Of a stretch of 64,000 nucleotides of DNA, positions 1 to 7,665 are shown in pieces. The notes under the pieces were generated by a model. It did no database searches, was not told where the DNA came from, and saw only the letters and a program-made list of their open reading frames with translations. Made by a program: the position numbers and the translations under genes. Numbering within the stretch: the stretch's first letter is position 1; each line of letters begins with the position of its first letter. This stretch comes from an uncultured Bacteroides sp. (GTDB lineage Bacteria; Bacteroidota; Bacteroidia; Bacteroidales; Bacteroidaceae): contig CABUKU010000002.1 of NCBI GenBank assembly GCA_902492205.1, positions 62,001 through 126,000 on the forward strand, given 5' to 3'.

Positions 1-502
1 ACGCATAACACTCATATTTGTTGTAACGTGTATGAACATATCCTATCCCTGCCGATAAATCAAGGCTCCACCTCACAGAAAGAGGAAACTGATACCCCAC
101 GGTCATCCCGGCACCTGTTCCCCACCCTTTATAACGGTTATCTTTCAAAGAATTGATAAATTTCAAACCACCCACATTGTAATCGCCTCCGAAAACATTT
201 ACTCCCATATTCCAGCCCAAAAAAGACTCGCAGAACCAATACCTTACTTCACCAGAAGCAAGCCAATGATGAATCTTGGGGTTCATTTTGTTGCCTTGGG
301 CATCCTCATGCTCCGCAAAACGAAAAGGATTATAGCCGCAAGTCAGGGATGCCGTGCAATGTTTGGACAATTGGCATTCCAGCCCAATGTTAGGGGTAGT
401 TGTGGCAAGATAAAGAAGGTTTGTTTTTATCGCAACGGTTTGTCCCGATATGGGCAAGGCTACGAGTAACACCAGCAGAAGAAGAATATTATTCTGTTTC
501 AT
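1..502 (-). CDS. DUF3575 outer-membrane protein, C-terminus beyond window
   Basis: The gene starts with ATG at 502 and runs off the left edge, so only about 167 N-terminal residues are visible. They begin with a short signal peptide (MKQNNILLLLVLLVALPISG) followed by the TNLLYLATTTPNIGLE segment typical of DUF3575 proteins, then glycine- and aromatic-rich beta-strand sequence. DUF3575 proteins are small outer-membrane beta-barrel-like proteins that recur in Bacteroidales fimbrial loci. Their exact role is unknown; anchoring or export of fimbrial subunits is an inference from neighbourhood. The start overlaps the end of the upstream DUF3868 gene by 14 bases, which indicates co-transcription and translational coupling. 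Confidence 0.8.
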   Translation of the reverse strand, partial: MKQNNILLLLVLLVALPISGQTVAIKTNLLYLATTTPNIGLECQLSKHCTASLTCGYNPFRFAEHEDAQGNKMNPKIHHWLASGEVRYWFCESFLGWNMGVNVFGGDYNVGGLKFINSLKDNRYKGWGTGAGMTVGYQFPLSVRWSLDLSAGIGYVHTRYNKYECYA

Positions 503-1547
503 AAGTTTCCGTATAATGTATTTCACAAACAGTACGACGAAGTTTGGGCAGGAAAGCGCTTTTCAGTGTCCTGTATGCCTTTCCACCGTCAAGCATCCTG
601 ATTCTATCCTCCTTTTCGTCCGGAGAAAGGTTGGAAGCAATAATTAAAAGTAACTCTTCCTTATAAGGCATATCCGAATTTTCCAAAGATACCTTCAGCC
701 CTTGCCAGTCCTCCGCCACGCTTGCCGTGCGGAAAGGAAGTTCACGGTAACGCAAAATATCTTGCAGGTAATCCCTTAAAGCAAGAGTACGCCCATAAGC
801 CAGCTCTTCATTATGTCGGTAAGGTCCTTCGGGAGAAGCATACCCCGTCATGCTAACCAAGTCTATTTTCACCTCATGCAAAGTGAGGAGACTATCGAGG
901 GCAGTTTGCAGCTTATGCAATTCTACCCGGTTGTTTCCAAAACCGGGAAGTATCTCCATCCGGTTCACGGGGAAAGCAAGATAGTCAAGAAACAGGGTTA
1001 CTTTGGCAACCTTGTGTCGTACGGATTCCGTTACCTGCTCCATCGTTTTTGCAGGTTGTAAAGGAATTAATTTCATTTCATTTTCATTGCCCCTCACGGT
1101 TGCAAGCTGTTGCAATGTCTGTTCCATGGGATCACCGCCACAACCGCATAAATCTCTGGAGAGAAAAACCTTTGCCCCGTTCATCCACGGGAGATAGATA
1201 CACGAATCGGCATAATTGATAATCCCCGCACCTGTTTTGCCACACTTCACTGTCAGGCAGTCTGTCGGCACAACATTGCTTTCCTGTCGTTTATATATCA
1301 AGTGCCTCCATGTCCCGTTTACTCTTACCGGACGTAAAGCCTGCTGATGTTTTCCGTCACTGACCACAGGAGTAATGACGAGTGATTGTTTTTTCCCCAG
1401 TCTGAGACTATCCAGATTCAAACTCAGATTAACCTGCAGATAAGTATGTGAAACGGTTCCCGTCCGCATTTGCGCCTGTGCCGGAGTTACCGGCAGACAC
1501 ATGGCAAACATTATTCCCGTGATTATATGTATTATCGTCTGTTTCAT
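489..1547 (-). CDS. DUF3868 / OmpA-like fimbrial-locus protein
   Basis: This 352-residue exported protein has a signal peptide ending in PAQA (about residue 25). The N-terminal half is the DUF3868-type region. The C-terminal half looks like an OmpA-type peptidoglycan-binding domain: the GYASPEGPYRHNEELAYGR stretch, then an EDWQGL segment, then LRRTVCEIHYT at the end. That layout is usual for the DUF3868 proteins encoded beside fimbrillins in Bacteroidales. A role in tethering the fimbrial apparatus to the cell wall is inferred. It lies 2 bases after the second fimbrillin and overlaps the DUF3575 gene, so it is mid-operon. Confidence 0.75.
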   Translation of the reverse strand: MKQTIIHIITGIMFAMCLPVTPAQAQMRTGTVSHTYLQVNLSLNLDSLRLGKKQSLVITPVVSDGKHQQALRPVRVNGTWRHLIYKRQESNVVPTDCLTVKCGKTGAGIINYADSCIYLPWMNGAKVFLSRDLCGCGGDPMEQTLQQLATVRGNENEMKLIPLQPAKTMEQVTESVRHKVAKVTLFLDYLAFPVNRMEILPGFGNNRVELHKLQTALDSLLTLHEVKIDLVSMTGYASPEGPYRHNEELAYGRTLALRDYLQDILRYRELPFRTASVAEDWQGLKVSLENSDMPYKEELLLIIASNLSPDEKEDRIRMLDGGKAYRTLKSAFLPKLRRTVCEIHYTETYETE

Positions 1548-1549
1548 AG

Positions 1550-2569
1550 TTAATGCGGCATTTTTTCTGTCAGACTGTATTCCACCCTTGTGGAAATTGA
1601 ATTGGAAACATCCCCTATCATCAAAGTATACAGACGGTTGCGCCTGATGTCGAATCCTGTCATGGGTATGGAAATCATATTTTCCGAACCGTTCAGTGTG
1701 TAACGTAAAAGCAGAACGGGTGCATCGCCACGGGATTGGAGGTATTCATACATGTAAAGTGCTTTTTTGCAAGTACCTCCGGTCAGTACTTCTTCCATAG
1801 ATACGTTTATATTCTGAGTTTGCGATACCGGAGATTTGTAATCCCATTGCTCTGCTGTGAGTGTCCTGTCACTGCCCCGTTCAAACAGGTAACCAAGCGG
1901 TGAACAGTTCTTGATGCCAATATTCCGTAACTTAAAATTCTTTTCCGCCGACACGTTGTTGACAACATCCACCCGGGCCACGATGCGTTGGAGCTTCACC
2001 GTACAGGTCAGGTCGCCCGTTATGGTTTCCATTCCTGTTTTGCCTGTCATTACAAACCCATCCAGTGCAAGGGCACTGCAACTTTCCCCATTCTCCAAAT
2101 GACGGGAAGAAGGAGATTTCCTTAATTCGTCTATGGTGCTGACATTGACCTGCATAATGGAATCAAAGCGGGTGACCGCCTCATTGGCAACAATGGCAAA
2201 GACGTGGTTGCTTCCTTTCGCGGCGGCAAGTGAAATGCAAGCCGTGCCTCCCCCTGCATTGCTTATAAAGAATCCCGCAGCGGGTGTGGTTGCCGCATCA
2301 CTCTTTTCCAACATCTGAACGCCCGAAAGGACAGTATCTCCCGCCACTATCGTGAAATCATAGATTTTCAACCTGTTTATCTTCCATTCCGTTTCATCCT
2401 GTATTGTTCCGGCACGGGTATAATTCACCTCGTCACCCGGAGGAACGCCCAAACGGAAAGTAACAACGGATTTATTTCCCGGAACGCCATCGGGTACAAC
2501 CTCGTCACTGCAACCGGCCGGCAAACACAGACTTACCCATACATATAAAATCATCTTTTTTATTTTCAT
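1550..2569 (-). CDS. Second fimbrillin (FimA/Mfa-type lipoprotein)
   Basis: A 339-residue paralogue of the fimbrillin at 5619-6821. The signal peptide ends in a lipobox with Cys20 (LPAGC). The mature N-terminus carries GDEVNYTRAG, with Arg52-Ala53 at the place where P. gingivalis FimA/Mfa1 precursors are cut by an Arg-specific protease before strand-exchange assembly. Shared blocks with the paralogue include DETEWKINRLKIYDF and GYLFERGSDRTLT, and both end in an LYTLMIGD-type segment. It is shorter than the major subunit and placed late in the operon, so it may be a minor or accessory subunit (inference). Its G+C is high relative to most of the window. Confidence 0.75.
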   Translation of the reverse strand: MKIKKMILYVWVSLCLPAGCSDEVVPDGVPGNKSVVTFRLGVPPGDEVNYTRAGTIQDETEWKINRLKIYDFTIVAGDTVLSGVQMLEKSDAATTPAAGFFISNAGGGTACISLAAAKGSNHVFAIVANEAVTRFDSIMQVNVSTIDELRKSPSSRHLENGESCSALALDGFVMTGKTGMETITGDLTCTVKLQRIVARVDVVNNVSAEKNFKLRNIGIKNCSPLGYLFERGSDRTLTAEQWDYKSPVSQTQNINVSMEEVLTGGTCKKALYMYEYLQSRGDAPVLLLRYTLNGSENMISIPMTGFDIRRNRLYTLMIGDVSNSISTRVEYSLTEKMPH

Positions 2570-2586
2570 ACCTTTCTTTTCTGTCT

Positions 2587-3594
2587 TTATCCGAACGAAC
2601 CACCGTTTACCCAGTCCATCACTCCTACTTCCGATTCCAGTTTCACACCCACATGACCATCCAGATACACGGTAACAATTATCTTATATTCCTGCCTTTC
2701 CACTGTTGAGGGACGGTATCCCCATGCGGCAAATGCTTTCTTCAAATCTATTTCCGGAGTTACGGCTTCATATCCGTTTTCTTGTTTGCACAGTATATTC
2801 AAAACCGGTATGTGTTCATCGGTGTAGCGCAAGGTTACAAAACCGGCTTTCAGTTCGAGGTTCTCCAATGCGCAATCCCTGTAATACTCCCTGTCCCATG
2901 CGGGAGTATAAGGGATATTCTTTTCTCCCAGCGGATAACCCTGCCTGTTATCCAGTTCATAGGAAGCGGCACAGCCCGAAAGTGCCACCCGGTAGCAGGG
3001 TTCACTGCTCATCACGGGAGGCAGGTTCTTCCAACGTACGGTTATCCTGAGCTTGCAGTGCACGTTTGCCATGTGGGTGATAAAGAACTGTTCCCGTTCC
3101 ACTTCTCCCGCTGCCACCGTGAAAGAGCGGATTCCATAATAAAGAGGGTCCGCATTTATATCTCCTCCGCCGGAAAGCCCCGAATTGAAGTCTTGCAGTG
3201 AGCTCCCCTTTTCGGGCACAACCAACCGTGTTACTTCCGAAACATTCCCTATCGCCACGATGGTATATCTGCCCGCTTCCAGCTTCTTTAAATACTGATA
3301 TTGAAGATTGGCTTCCGAAGGCAACTCACGCAGGAAACATTCATTGCCATCGAACAGGAAGTAGCGCAGGGAACTGATATTTTGTCGGAATACATCTTCC
3401 CCATCGGATATATAAAGATAGTTCATCACCACCCGGTCGCAACACAGGTCGCGGTCATCTGCCACGTCGCAGGAAGTGAATACATAACACAGTGTGATTG
3501 CATATATCCACACGTAATGATATGGCGGTATGCAGAAAAGTATGTGCCTGCATGCCGCTATATGGTTACATCTATGTATAATTATCCCGAACAT
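2587..3594 (-). CDS. FimB/Mfa2-family fimbrial anchor lipoprotein
   Basis: 335 residues. A hydrophobic N-terminal segment ends in VFTSC, a lipobox with the Cys at about residue 42. The mature part (CDRVVMNYLYISDGEDVF, then SSLRYFLFDGNECFLRE) matches the opening of the FimB/Mfa2 family, which anchors and terminates type V pili on the outer membrane. No cleavable TRA site is seen, as expected for an anchor that keeps its lipid. The start is not secure: the ATG at 3594 gives an unusually long leader, and no other ATG precedes the lipobox. It sits between the tip-type fimbrillin and the second fimbrillin. A hairpin repeat lies just upstream. Confidence 0.7.
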   Translation of the reverse strand: MFGIIIHRCNHIAACRHILFCIPPYHYVWIYAITLCYVFTSCDVADDRDLCCDRVVMNYLYISDGEDVFRQNISSLRYFLFDGNECFLRELPSEANLQYQYLKKLEAGRYTIVAIGNVSEVTRLVVPEKGSSLQDFNSGLSGGGDINADPLYYGIRSFTVAAGEVEREQFFITHMANVHCKLRITVRWKNLPPVMSSEPCYRVALSGCAASYELDNRQGYPLGEKNIPYTPAWDREYYRDCALENLELKAGFVTLRYTDEHIPVLNILCKQENGYEAVTPEIDLKKAFAAWGYRPSTVERQEYKIIVTVYLDGHVGVKLESEVGVMDWVNGGSFG

Positions 3595-3628
3595 ATAGTT
3601 ATGTATTTGAGGGGTTTACAAAATAGAA

Positions 3629-3714
3629 TTGTCATTGCCGACCTGATCGGCAATCCAAGCATATAGCTTGTTTTGCCTTTATATATAGATTGCCGGTCGA
3701 GCCGGCAATGACAA
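3629..3714. repeat. Nested palindromic repeat (REP/MITE-like) between fimbrial genes
   Basis: Two 27-base arms, 3629-3655 and 3688-3714, are inverted copies of each other (23 of 27 positions match). Each arm is itself a hairpin, ATTGCCGA..TCGGCAAT on the left and ATTGCCGG..CCGGCAAT on the right. The copies differ where the two halves of each hairpin change together, so pairing within each arm is kept. This is the architecture of REP-type doublets. There is no transposase next to it. It could also act as an attenuator inside the fimbrial operon, because it lies between the tip-type gene and the anchor gene. Confidence 0.75.
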
Positions 3715-3741
3715 ATAGTTAGTCCCGGTTATATTCTCATA

Positions 3742-5592
3742 TTAGAATGCAAAGACAGGACGGATATATGCTTGAAAAGTTTTAACTCCCCAACCGCATA
3801 TCACCAATTGATCTTTATAACCAAAGGCTCCGTCTCCAATATAAATATATGCTATATAGTCTTTAGAAACTTCTGTACTGCTCGTAAAATTCATATTCAG
3901 TGAGAATGGAGTATAATTACCATTTCCTACGGGAGATAATATACCATTCAAAAGGGCTAATTTTTTAGAATCAAAAGAAATACCAGTTGATTTGTATACC
4001 ATATCTTTCTCACTACTTTGGCTGTTACGCAAAGTTGCAAGTTCCGTAAAGTTATAGAAAATGGCACTTAATTGCCCAATACTTGGAAGATACCAACCAC
4101 TCGTTTTTGTATCTGTGGGAAGTGTAACTTCATATTCCATAGCACTTTTACATGCCGGATAATTAGTTAAACCTTTCCCTTTTAAACTTTGGCTATAAGT
4201 ATATCCATCCAAATCTTTAATGAATGCCCCTAATGTAGTTACTTTAGGCAAACCGGCATCCACTCCATTTGTATTTCCAAATTTGAAATACCCTGTGCTG
4301 GTGTTTTTTAATGCCATAACATATCCACGCTTAAATCCGGCAGCTTTATCTTTCTCACTCGTCATGTTAGAGAATACAATACCGATGCATGTTCCCTTGT
4401 CTGTCACAGGATTAGGACGAGTAGCCCATTCCAAAACACCATTCAACTTCATCTTTCTCAATCCTCCGTCGCTGAATTCCAGTTTACCATTGTTATTGTA
4501 TACATAATCACCTATCTTACCCAAATCGGCAGCAGTATAAGTAACGTCCAAAGCCCCGTCGTGAACATTCACCACTTCACCGGTAGTCCAATCAATCACT
4601 TCCAACGAATAAGTTCCGTAAGCACAGTTCAGGTTGATGCGATAAAGATTGTTGCGCTTCACGGCAAGGTTCACGCCTTCTTCTTTCAGAGTAATGTCGA
4701 GCTGTTTATTTGCACCGTCGAGTTCATATTTCACACGCACCACCATGGCATTATCATCTGCCGTTCCGGTATTGATGTTTTCGTATGTATATAATGTAAG
4801 TTTATTATCGGCGGGAGTCCCCCAGTCTTTTACCGCAGCATTCGCCACATATCCCTCAGGCATTGCAGTGGGAGTGGCAATATGCGACTTGCTTGCCGAC
4901 TGCAACAGTTGCACACTGGTTATCTTTGCTCCATTATTGGATGTACCGTCTCCCGGCTGAGAATCCACAATATCAAAACGGGCTGCCAAACGAGTCAGTT
5001 TGATGGGCTCGGATGCTGTGGTAGGCAGGTCGGAAGATATTTCAATGGTCTGCCGTCCGCTGGACATAACGAAAGAACTGCCCGCAGTTTGGTCTGCATC
5101 TTCAGTCACTTCAAGTGCTTCAAAATCGGCCAAAGTATTTTCTTTGGTAAGGCTCATGATGGATGATACTAAAGTAGTTCCCGGATTGGCTATGAAATAA
5201 GCTGTGTATTGCCCTGCATAATAAGGGGTGATGGTATAATTATCACCCTCTTTCGTGATTTTGACATTAGTTGCCGGATCGTCTTTTCCTGTATCAAAAC
5301 CGGTAGCGGTTCCAAACACTTTATATAATTTATCATCGGAAGTAAAAAGTGCCACATAAAGCTCTGTTACCTCTTTTTCCGCATCTTCGGCTACCATCGT
5401 GGCACGTGTGGCAGCACTGCTGCTTGCCGCACCACCCAAACGGAAAGTATATGTTCCCGGAGCTTTGCCGCCATTGGCGGTCTGCACCATTTCTTCTTCA
5501 TTACTGCAACCTGCCAAAGTGACGGCACCCAGCATCAAACTACCCATCAGCCATTTACCGATGTGTCTCATTATCTGTTTTCTTGTTTTCAT
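3742..5592 (-). CDS. Tip-type fimbrillin with C-terminal lectin-like domain
   Basis: 616 residues, much longer than the 300-400 of ordinary fimbrillins. The lipobox Cys is at residue 29 (TLAGC). An Arg63-Ala64 processing site lies in SAATRATM. Residues to about 340 form a fimbrillin body (VTELYVALF, EPIKLTRLAARFDI, VKRNNLYRINLN). The C-terminal part, about residues 360-616, is a separate domain with GWYLPSIGQLSAIFYNF, a FTSSTEV strand and a terminal YIRPVFAF, resembling the DUF1566/lectin-like domains at the tips of Bacteroidales fimbriae. The DNA for this domain is clearly poorer in G+C than the DNA for the body (see findings). It lies second in the operon. The proposed role is tip adhesin or long accessory subunit. 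Confidence 0.7.
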   Translation of the reverse strand: MKTRKQIMRHIGKWLMGSLMLGAVTLAGCSNEEEMVQTANGGKAPGTYTFRLGGAASSSAATRATMVAEDAEKEVTELYVALFTSDDKLYKVFGTATGFDTGKDDPATNVKITKEGDNYTITPYYAGQYTAYFIANPGTTLVSSIMSLTKENTLADFEALEVTEDADQTAGSSFVMSSGRQTIEISSDLPTTASEPIKLTRLAARFDIVDSQPGDGTSNNGAKITSVQLLQSASKSHIATPTAMPEGYVANAAVKDWGTPADNKLTLYTYENINTGTADDNAMVVRVKYELDGANKQLDITLKEEGVNLAVKRNNLYRINLNCAYGTYSLEVIDWTTGEVVNVHDGALDVTYTAADLGKIGDYVYNNNGKLEFSDGGLRKMKLNGVLEWATRPNPVTDKGTCIGIVFSNMTSEKDKAAGFKRGYVMALKNTSTGYFKFGNTNGVDAGLPKVTTLGAFIKDLDGYTYSQSLKGKGLTNYPACKSAMEYEVTLPTDTKTSGWYLPSIGQLSAIFYNFTELATLRNSQSSEKDMVYKSTGISFDSKKLALLNGILSPVGNGNYTPFSLNMNFTSSTEVSKDYIAYIYIGDGAFGYKDQLVICGWGVKTFQAYIRPVFAF

Positions 5593-5618
5593 ATCTGTCT
5601 GTCTTTTAATTCTACTTG

Positions 5619-6821
5619 TTAAATATTGGTTCCTCCATTCAAATCGGCGTTTATTTCATGATATTCCCAGTCTTCAACTGTTACCGTAAAAGTCAAAGGT
5701 TGCCCCTGTTGCTGAGTGTCACCTATCTGGAGTGTATATAAATGGTTGCGTATGATGTCGAAACGCTTCGTTCCGCCGGCATCTTCTTTCACCATCGGCA
5801 CTTCAATGCTGTTTGGCCATCCGTTCAGTTTGTAGTCCACTACCAAAGTGGGAGCCGGAGTGGATACGCCATCGCGGGAAGCAAGATAACCGTAAGTGTA
5901 GAGCACTTTTTTATACCATGTACCTGTACGCCCGTTGTCAAGAGCCTCGCCCACCAGTTTGTCGTCCAGAAGATAACCGGCTGTTCCATAAACTTTATAC
6001 CCGTTGGTGGTGAATTCCGGATTTTGTTCCAGACTCACCGGCACAGGTGTGGCATAATCCCAAATGGCGGAAGTCAGTGTATTGTCCGAACGGCGTTCAA
6101 ACAAATATCCCATAGGAGCACAATTCTTCAACTTTACCGAAACCAGTTCGAAGTTACGCGAAGCCGAAACGAAGTTTTTCACATCGACACGTGCCATCAT
6201 GCGGATCATAGGAACGGCATCCGTGGTGTTTTCGCCTACTGCTAATGTGACAGGCTTGCTCAACCCCGTCATTCCCAGACCGTCACTTCCGGAAAAAGCG
6301 GAAGTGTTGCTGCCCGCTGTCATCTGTTTGTTGGCAGTGCTCTTGCGGAACTCGTCGATAGTGGTGGTTCCCACTTTCATGCCGTTGTCAAATGTGGTAG
6401 CGGCGTCATTGGCCAAAAAGGCAAATACGTGAACTTCGTCCACTGCACCCGGAAGGGACAGTTTCACATTATACTTTCCACCGGAAGCATCGGGTGAGAA
6501 GGCACCGGCAGTGAGGGTGGCCGTGGACTCAAGGAGTGACAGGTTGTAAGCCCCCGCAAGCAGCGTGTCACCGTCTGCTTTCGCCACAAAGTCATATACC
6601 TTCAGTTTCTTCACAGCCCATTCGGTGTCATCTTGAATAGGAGCATCCGCCCTTGTGTAACCCACTTCATCGCCGCCCGGAAGTCCCAGACGAAAAATAA
6701 CAGACGCGTCAGTGCCGTTTCCTGACACAATCCCCGTTGTCTCTTCATTACTGCATCCCGCCATGAAAAGGGCGGCTGCGCCAAATGCAAACATCGTTTG
6801 CAACAGTTGTTTTTTCTTCAT
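5619..6821 (-). CDS. Major fimbrillin (FimA/Mfa1-type lipoprotein)
   Basis: 400 residues. The signal peptide ends in LFMAGC with the lipidated Cys at residue 23. The processing site Arg57-Ala58 lies in GDEVGYTRAD. Type V pilins are exported as lipoproteins, cut after this Arg, and polymerise by strand exchange. Typical fimbrillin blocks follow: DDTEWAVKKLKVYDF, MMARVDVKNF, GYLFERRSDNTLT, and a C-terminal HLYTLQIGD followed by VEDWEYHEINAD. It is the first gene of the operon, as expected for the main shaft subunit. No clear Bacteroides promoter was found immediately upstream. The nearest leftward promoter I can see is inside the invertible-looking segment about 800 bases away. Confidence 0.8.
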   Translation of the reverse strand: MKKKQLLQTMFAFGAAALFMAGCSNEETTGIVSGNGTDASVIFRLGLPGGDEVGYTRADAPIQDDTEWAVKKLKVYDFVAKADGDTLLAGAYNLSLLESTATLTAGAFSPDASGGKYNVKLSLPGAVDEVHVFAFLANDAATTFDNGMKVGTTTIDEFRKSTANKQMTAGSNTSAFSGSDGLGMTGLSKPVTLAVGENTTDAVPMIRMMARVDVKNFVSASRNFELVSVKLKNCAPMGYLFERRSDNTLTSAIWDYATPVPVSLEQNPEFTTNGYKVYGTAGYLLDDKLVGEALDNGRTGTWYKKVLYTYGYLASRDGVSTPAPTLVVDYKLNGWPNSIEVPMVKEDAGGTKRFDIIRNHLYTLQIGDTQQQGQPLTFTVTVEDWEYHEINADLNGGTNI

Positions 6822-7137
6822 AATAACTACATTTTAATTAATAATCAGTTTCACTATATGTAAGTCTTTCAAAAATGACTGATGTATCGGTATACCGTTT
6901 TTTTGTCTGTGTTTATTTAAAATGTCACTTAAGCATGTAAACATGTAATACACTGTGTCACAAGTCATAAGCTAATGATTATTCACACAGAATTGTATCA
7001 GAAATATTACCGTTTCACTAAACGTTCGTTTTTTAGCACACTTTTACGCGATTTTAGGCAAAAGAAATATATATACATCAATGTATGATAACACGAACAT
7101 TATGAACAATATGTGAAATAAATTATATCAAATATTA

Positions 7138-7169
7138 TTTGCCTAATATTTGCCATTTTTATACCTTTG
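7138..7169 (+). promoter_or_regulatory. Bacteroides-type promoter reading rightward
   Basis: TTTG at 7138-7141 is followed after exactly 20 bases by TACCTTTG at 7162-7169, a full match to the TTTG / TAnnTTTG consensus. Transcription would begin about 7174-7176, inside the palindrome at 7171-7204. The next clear gene on this strand is the HNH gene, over 850 bases away, so the transcript may be a non-coding RNA or a leader crossing the inverted-repeat segment. Confidence 0.6.
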
Positions 7170-7170
7170 C

Positions 7171-7204
7171 AGTGTTCCAGAAAACGAACGTTTTCTGGAA
7201 CACT
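7171..7204. promoter_or_regulatory. 34-base perfect palindrome at a predicted transcription start
   Basis: Two perfect 16-base arms (AGTGTTCCAGAAAACG and its complement) separated by AA. It begins one base after the -10-like box of the promoter at 7138-7169, so it covers +1. That position suits an operator for a dimeric or tetrameric repressor. It would also form a hairpin at the 5' end of any RNA. A terminator is less likely because no rightward gene precedes it. Confidence 0.6.
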
Positions 7205-7253
7205 TTTATCTGTTTCTGAAACACAAATTTCCTCATATATAAAGGTTTTCCCA

Positions 7254-7348
7254 TTTTTACCTTCAAATGTTCATTTAACATTTAGTTTCCTCATTGCGAG
7301 TGATAAACGGTGAACATTTAACCTTTCTAATCTCCACTTTTTCTTCAT
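7254..7348. repeat. Left arm of 95-base inverted repeat
   Basis: Pairs with 7760-7854 with no insertion or deletion. The outer 33 bases (7254-7286) are identical to the complement of 7822-7854. The inner 38 bases (7311-7348) match the complement of 7760-7797 at 35 positions. The 24 bases between the two blocks are not conserved but have the same length in both arms. A further seven-base match, ATGTTCA, lies at 7352-7358 against 7750-7756, and ATAAAGGTTTT recurs outside both arms at different distances. Confidence 0.85.
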
Positions 7349-7495
7349 TTTATGTTCACAAAAAAGTATGGTTGTTTTTTGGAACACTACTGCTTGATTT
7401 TTTCAATCGACAGCATATTTAATCTGAAACAACAGGTCATTTAAAAAAAACATAAGGACAATTAAAGATAAACGACGGGACAGTTAAGCGAGTCA

Positions 7496-7583
7496 GTGTA
7501 CACTAACAGGTGAGACGGTGTACAGTAACTCGGCAGTTACTGTACAGTAACCGCCGAGAAGACGTAGTGTAACTCGGTGTAGA
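7496..7583. repeat. Array A: four tandem 22-base palindromic units
   Basis: Units begin at 7496, 7518, 7540 and 7562, an exact 22-base period with no spacers. The recurring core is GTGTACAGTAAC with variants. The centre contains the perfect palindrome GTTACTGTACAGTAAC (7536-7551), extended by CGGC..GCCG with one mismatched pair. The array lies near the middle of the inverted-repeat segment 7254-7854. Two other loci in this window have arrays with the same period but different sequence (31810 and 51179). Confidence 0.75.
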
Positions 7584-7629
7584 CAGAGATTTTATGAGCG
7601 AAACCGTAGGTTCTTGGCTTCTCATTCAT
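7537..7629 (-). CDS. Possible 30-residue leaderless peptide, uncertain
   Basis: An ATG at 7629 lies four bases after a promoter-like -7 box and opens a 30-codon frame (MNEKPRTYGFAHKISVYTEL... onward) that ends with TAA inside array A. The same geometry of -7 box, four bases, ATG is seen at two other places in the window. Against it: the peptide resembles nothing I recognise, and about half of the frame is the repeat array, so the coding potential may be accidental. Confidence 0.2.
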   Translation of the reverse strand: MNEKPRTYGFAHKISVYTELHYVFSAVTVQ

Positions 7630-7633
7630 ACTA

Positions 7634-7665
7634 TAAATATACGAAATATTTCTGAGATTTCCAAA
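7634..7665 (-). promoter_or_regulatory. Promoter inside the inverted-repeat segment, facing the fimbrial operon
   Basis: Read on the minus strand: TTTG (7665-7662), 20 bases, then TATATTTA (7641-7634), which differs from TAnnTTTG only at the last base. The -33 flank GAAATTTGGAAATC is shared exactly with the promoter at 41682-41713. Transcription runs left through array A and the left arm toward the fimbrial genes. If 7254-7854 inverted, it would point at the HNH gene. Confidence 0.5.

Noticed and set aside
7171..7204. Intrinsic terminator at the 34-base palindrome
   Set aside because: No gene reads into it from the left on the plus strand, and the minus side lacks a T-run. Its place at a promoter +1 fits an operator better.
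7352..7444. A 30-codon plus-strand frame inside the inverted-repeat segment
   Set aside because: AT-rich, no start signal of its own, no similarity I recognise; its size match with the minus-strand 30-codon frame is probably chance.
7496..7583. CRISPR array at the 22-base repeats
   Set aside because: Units are contiguous with no spacers, number only three or four, are internally palindromic, and there are no cas genes.
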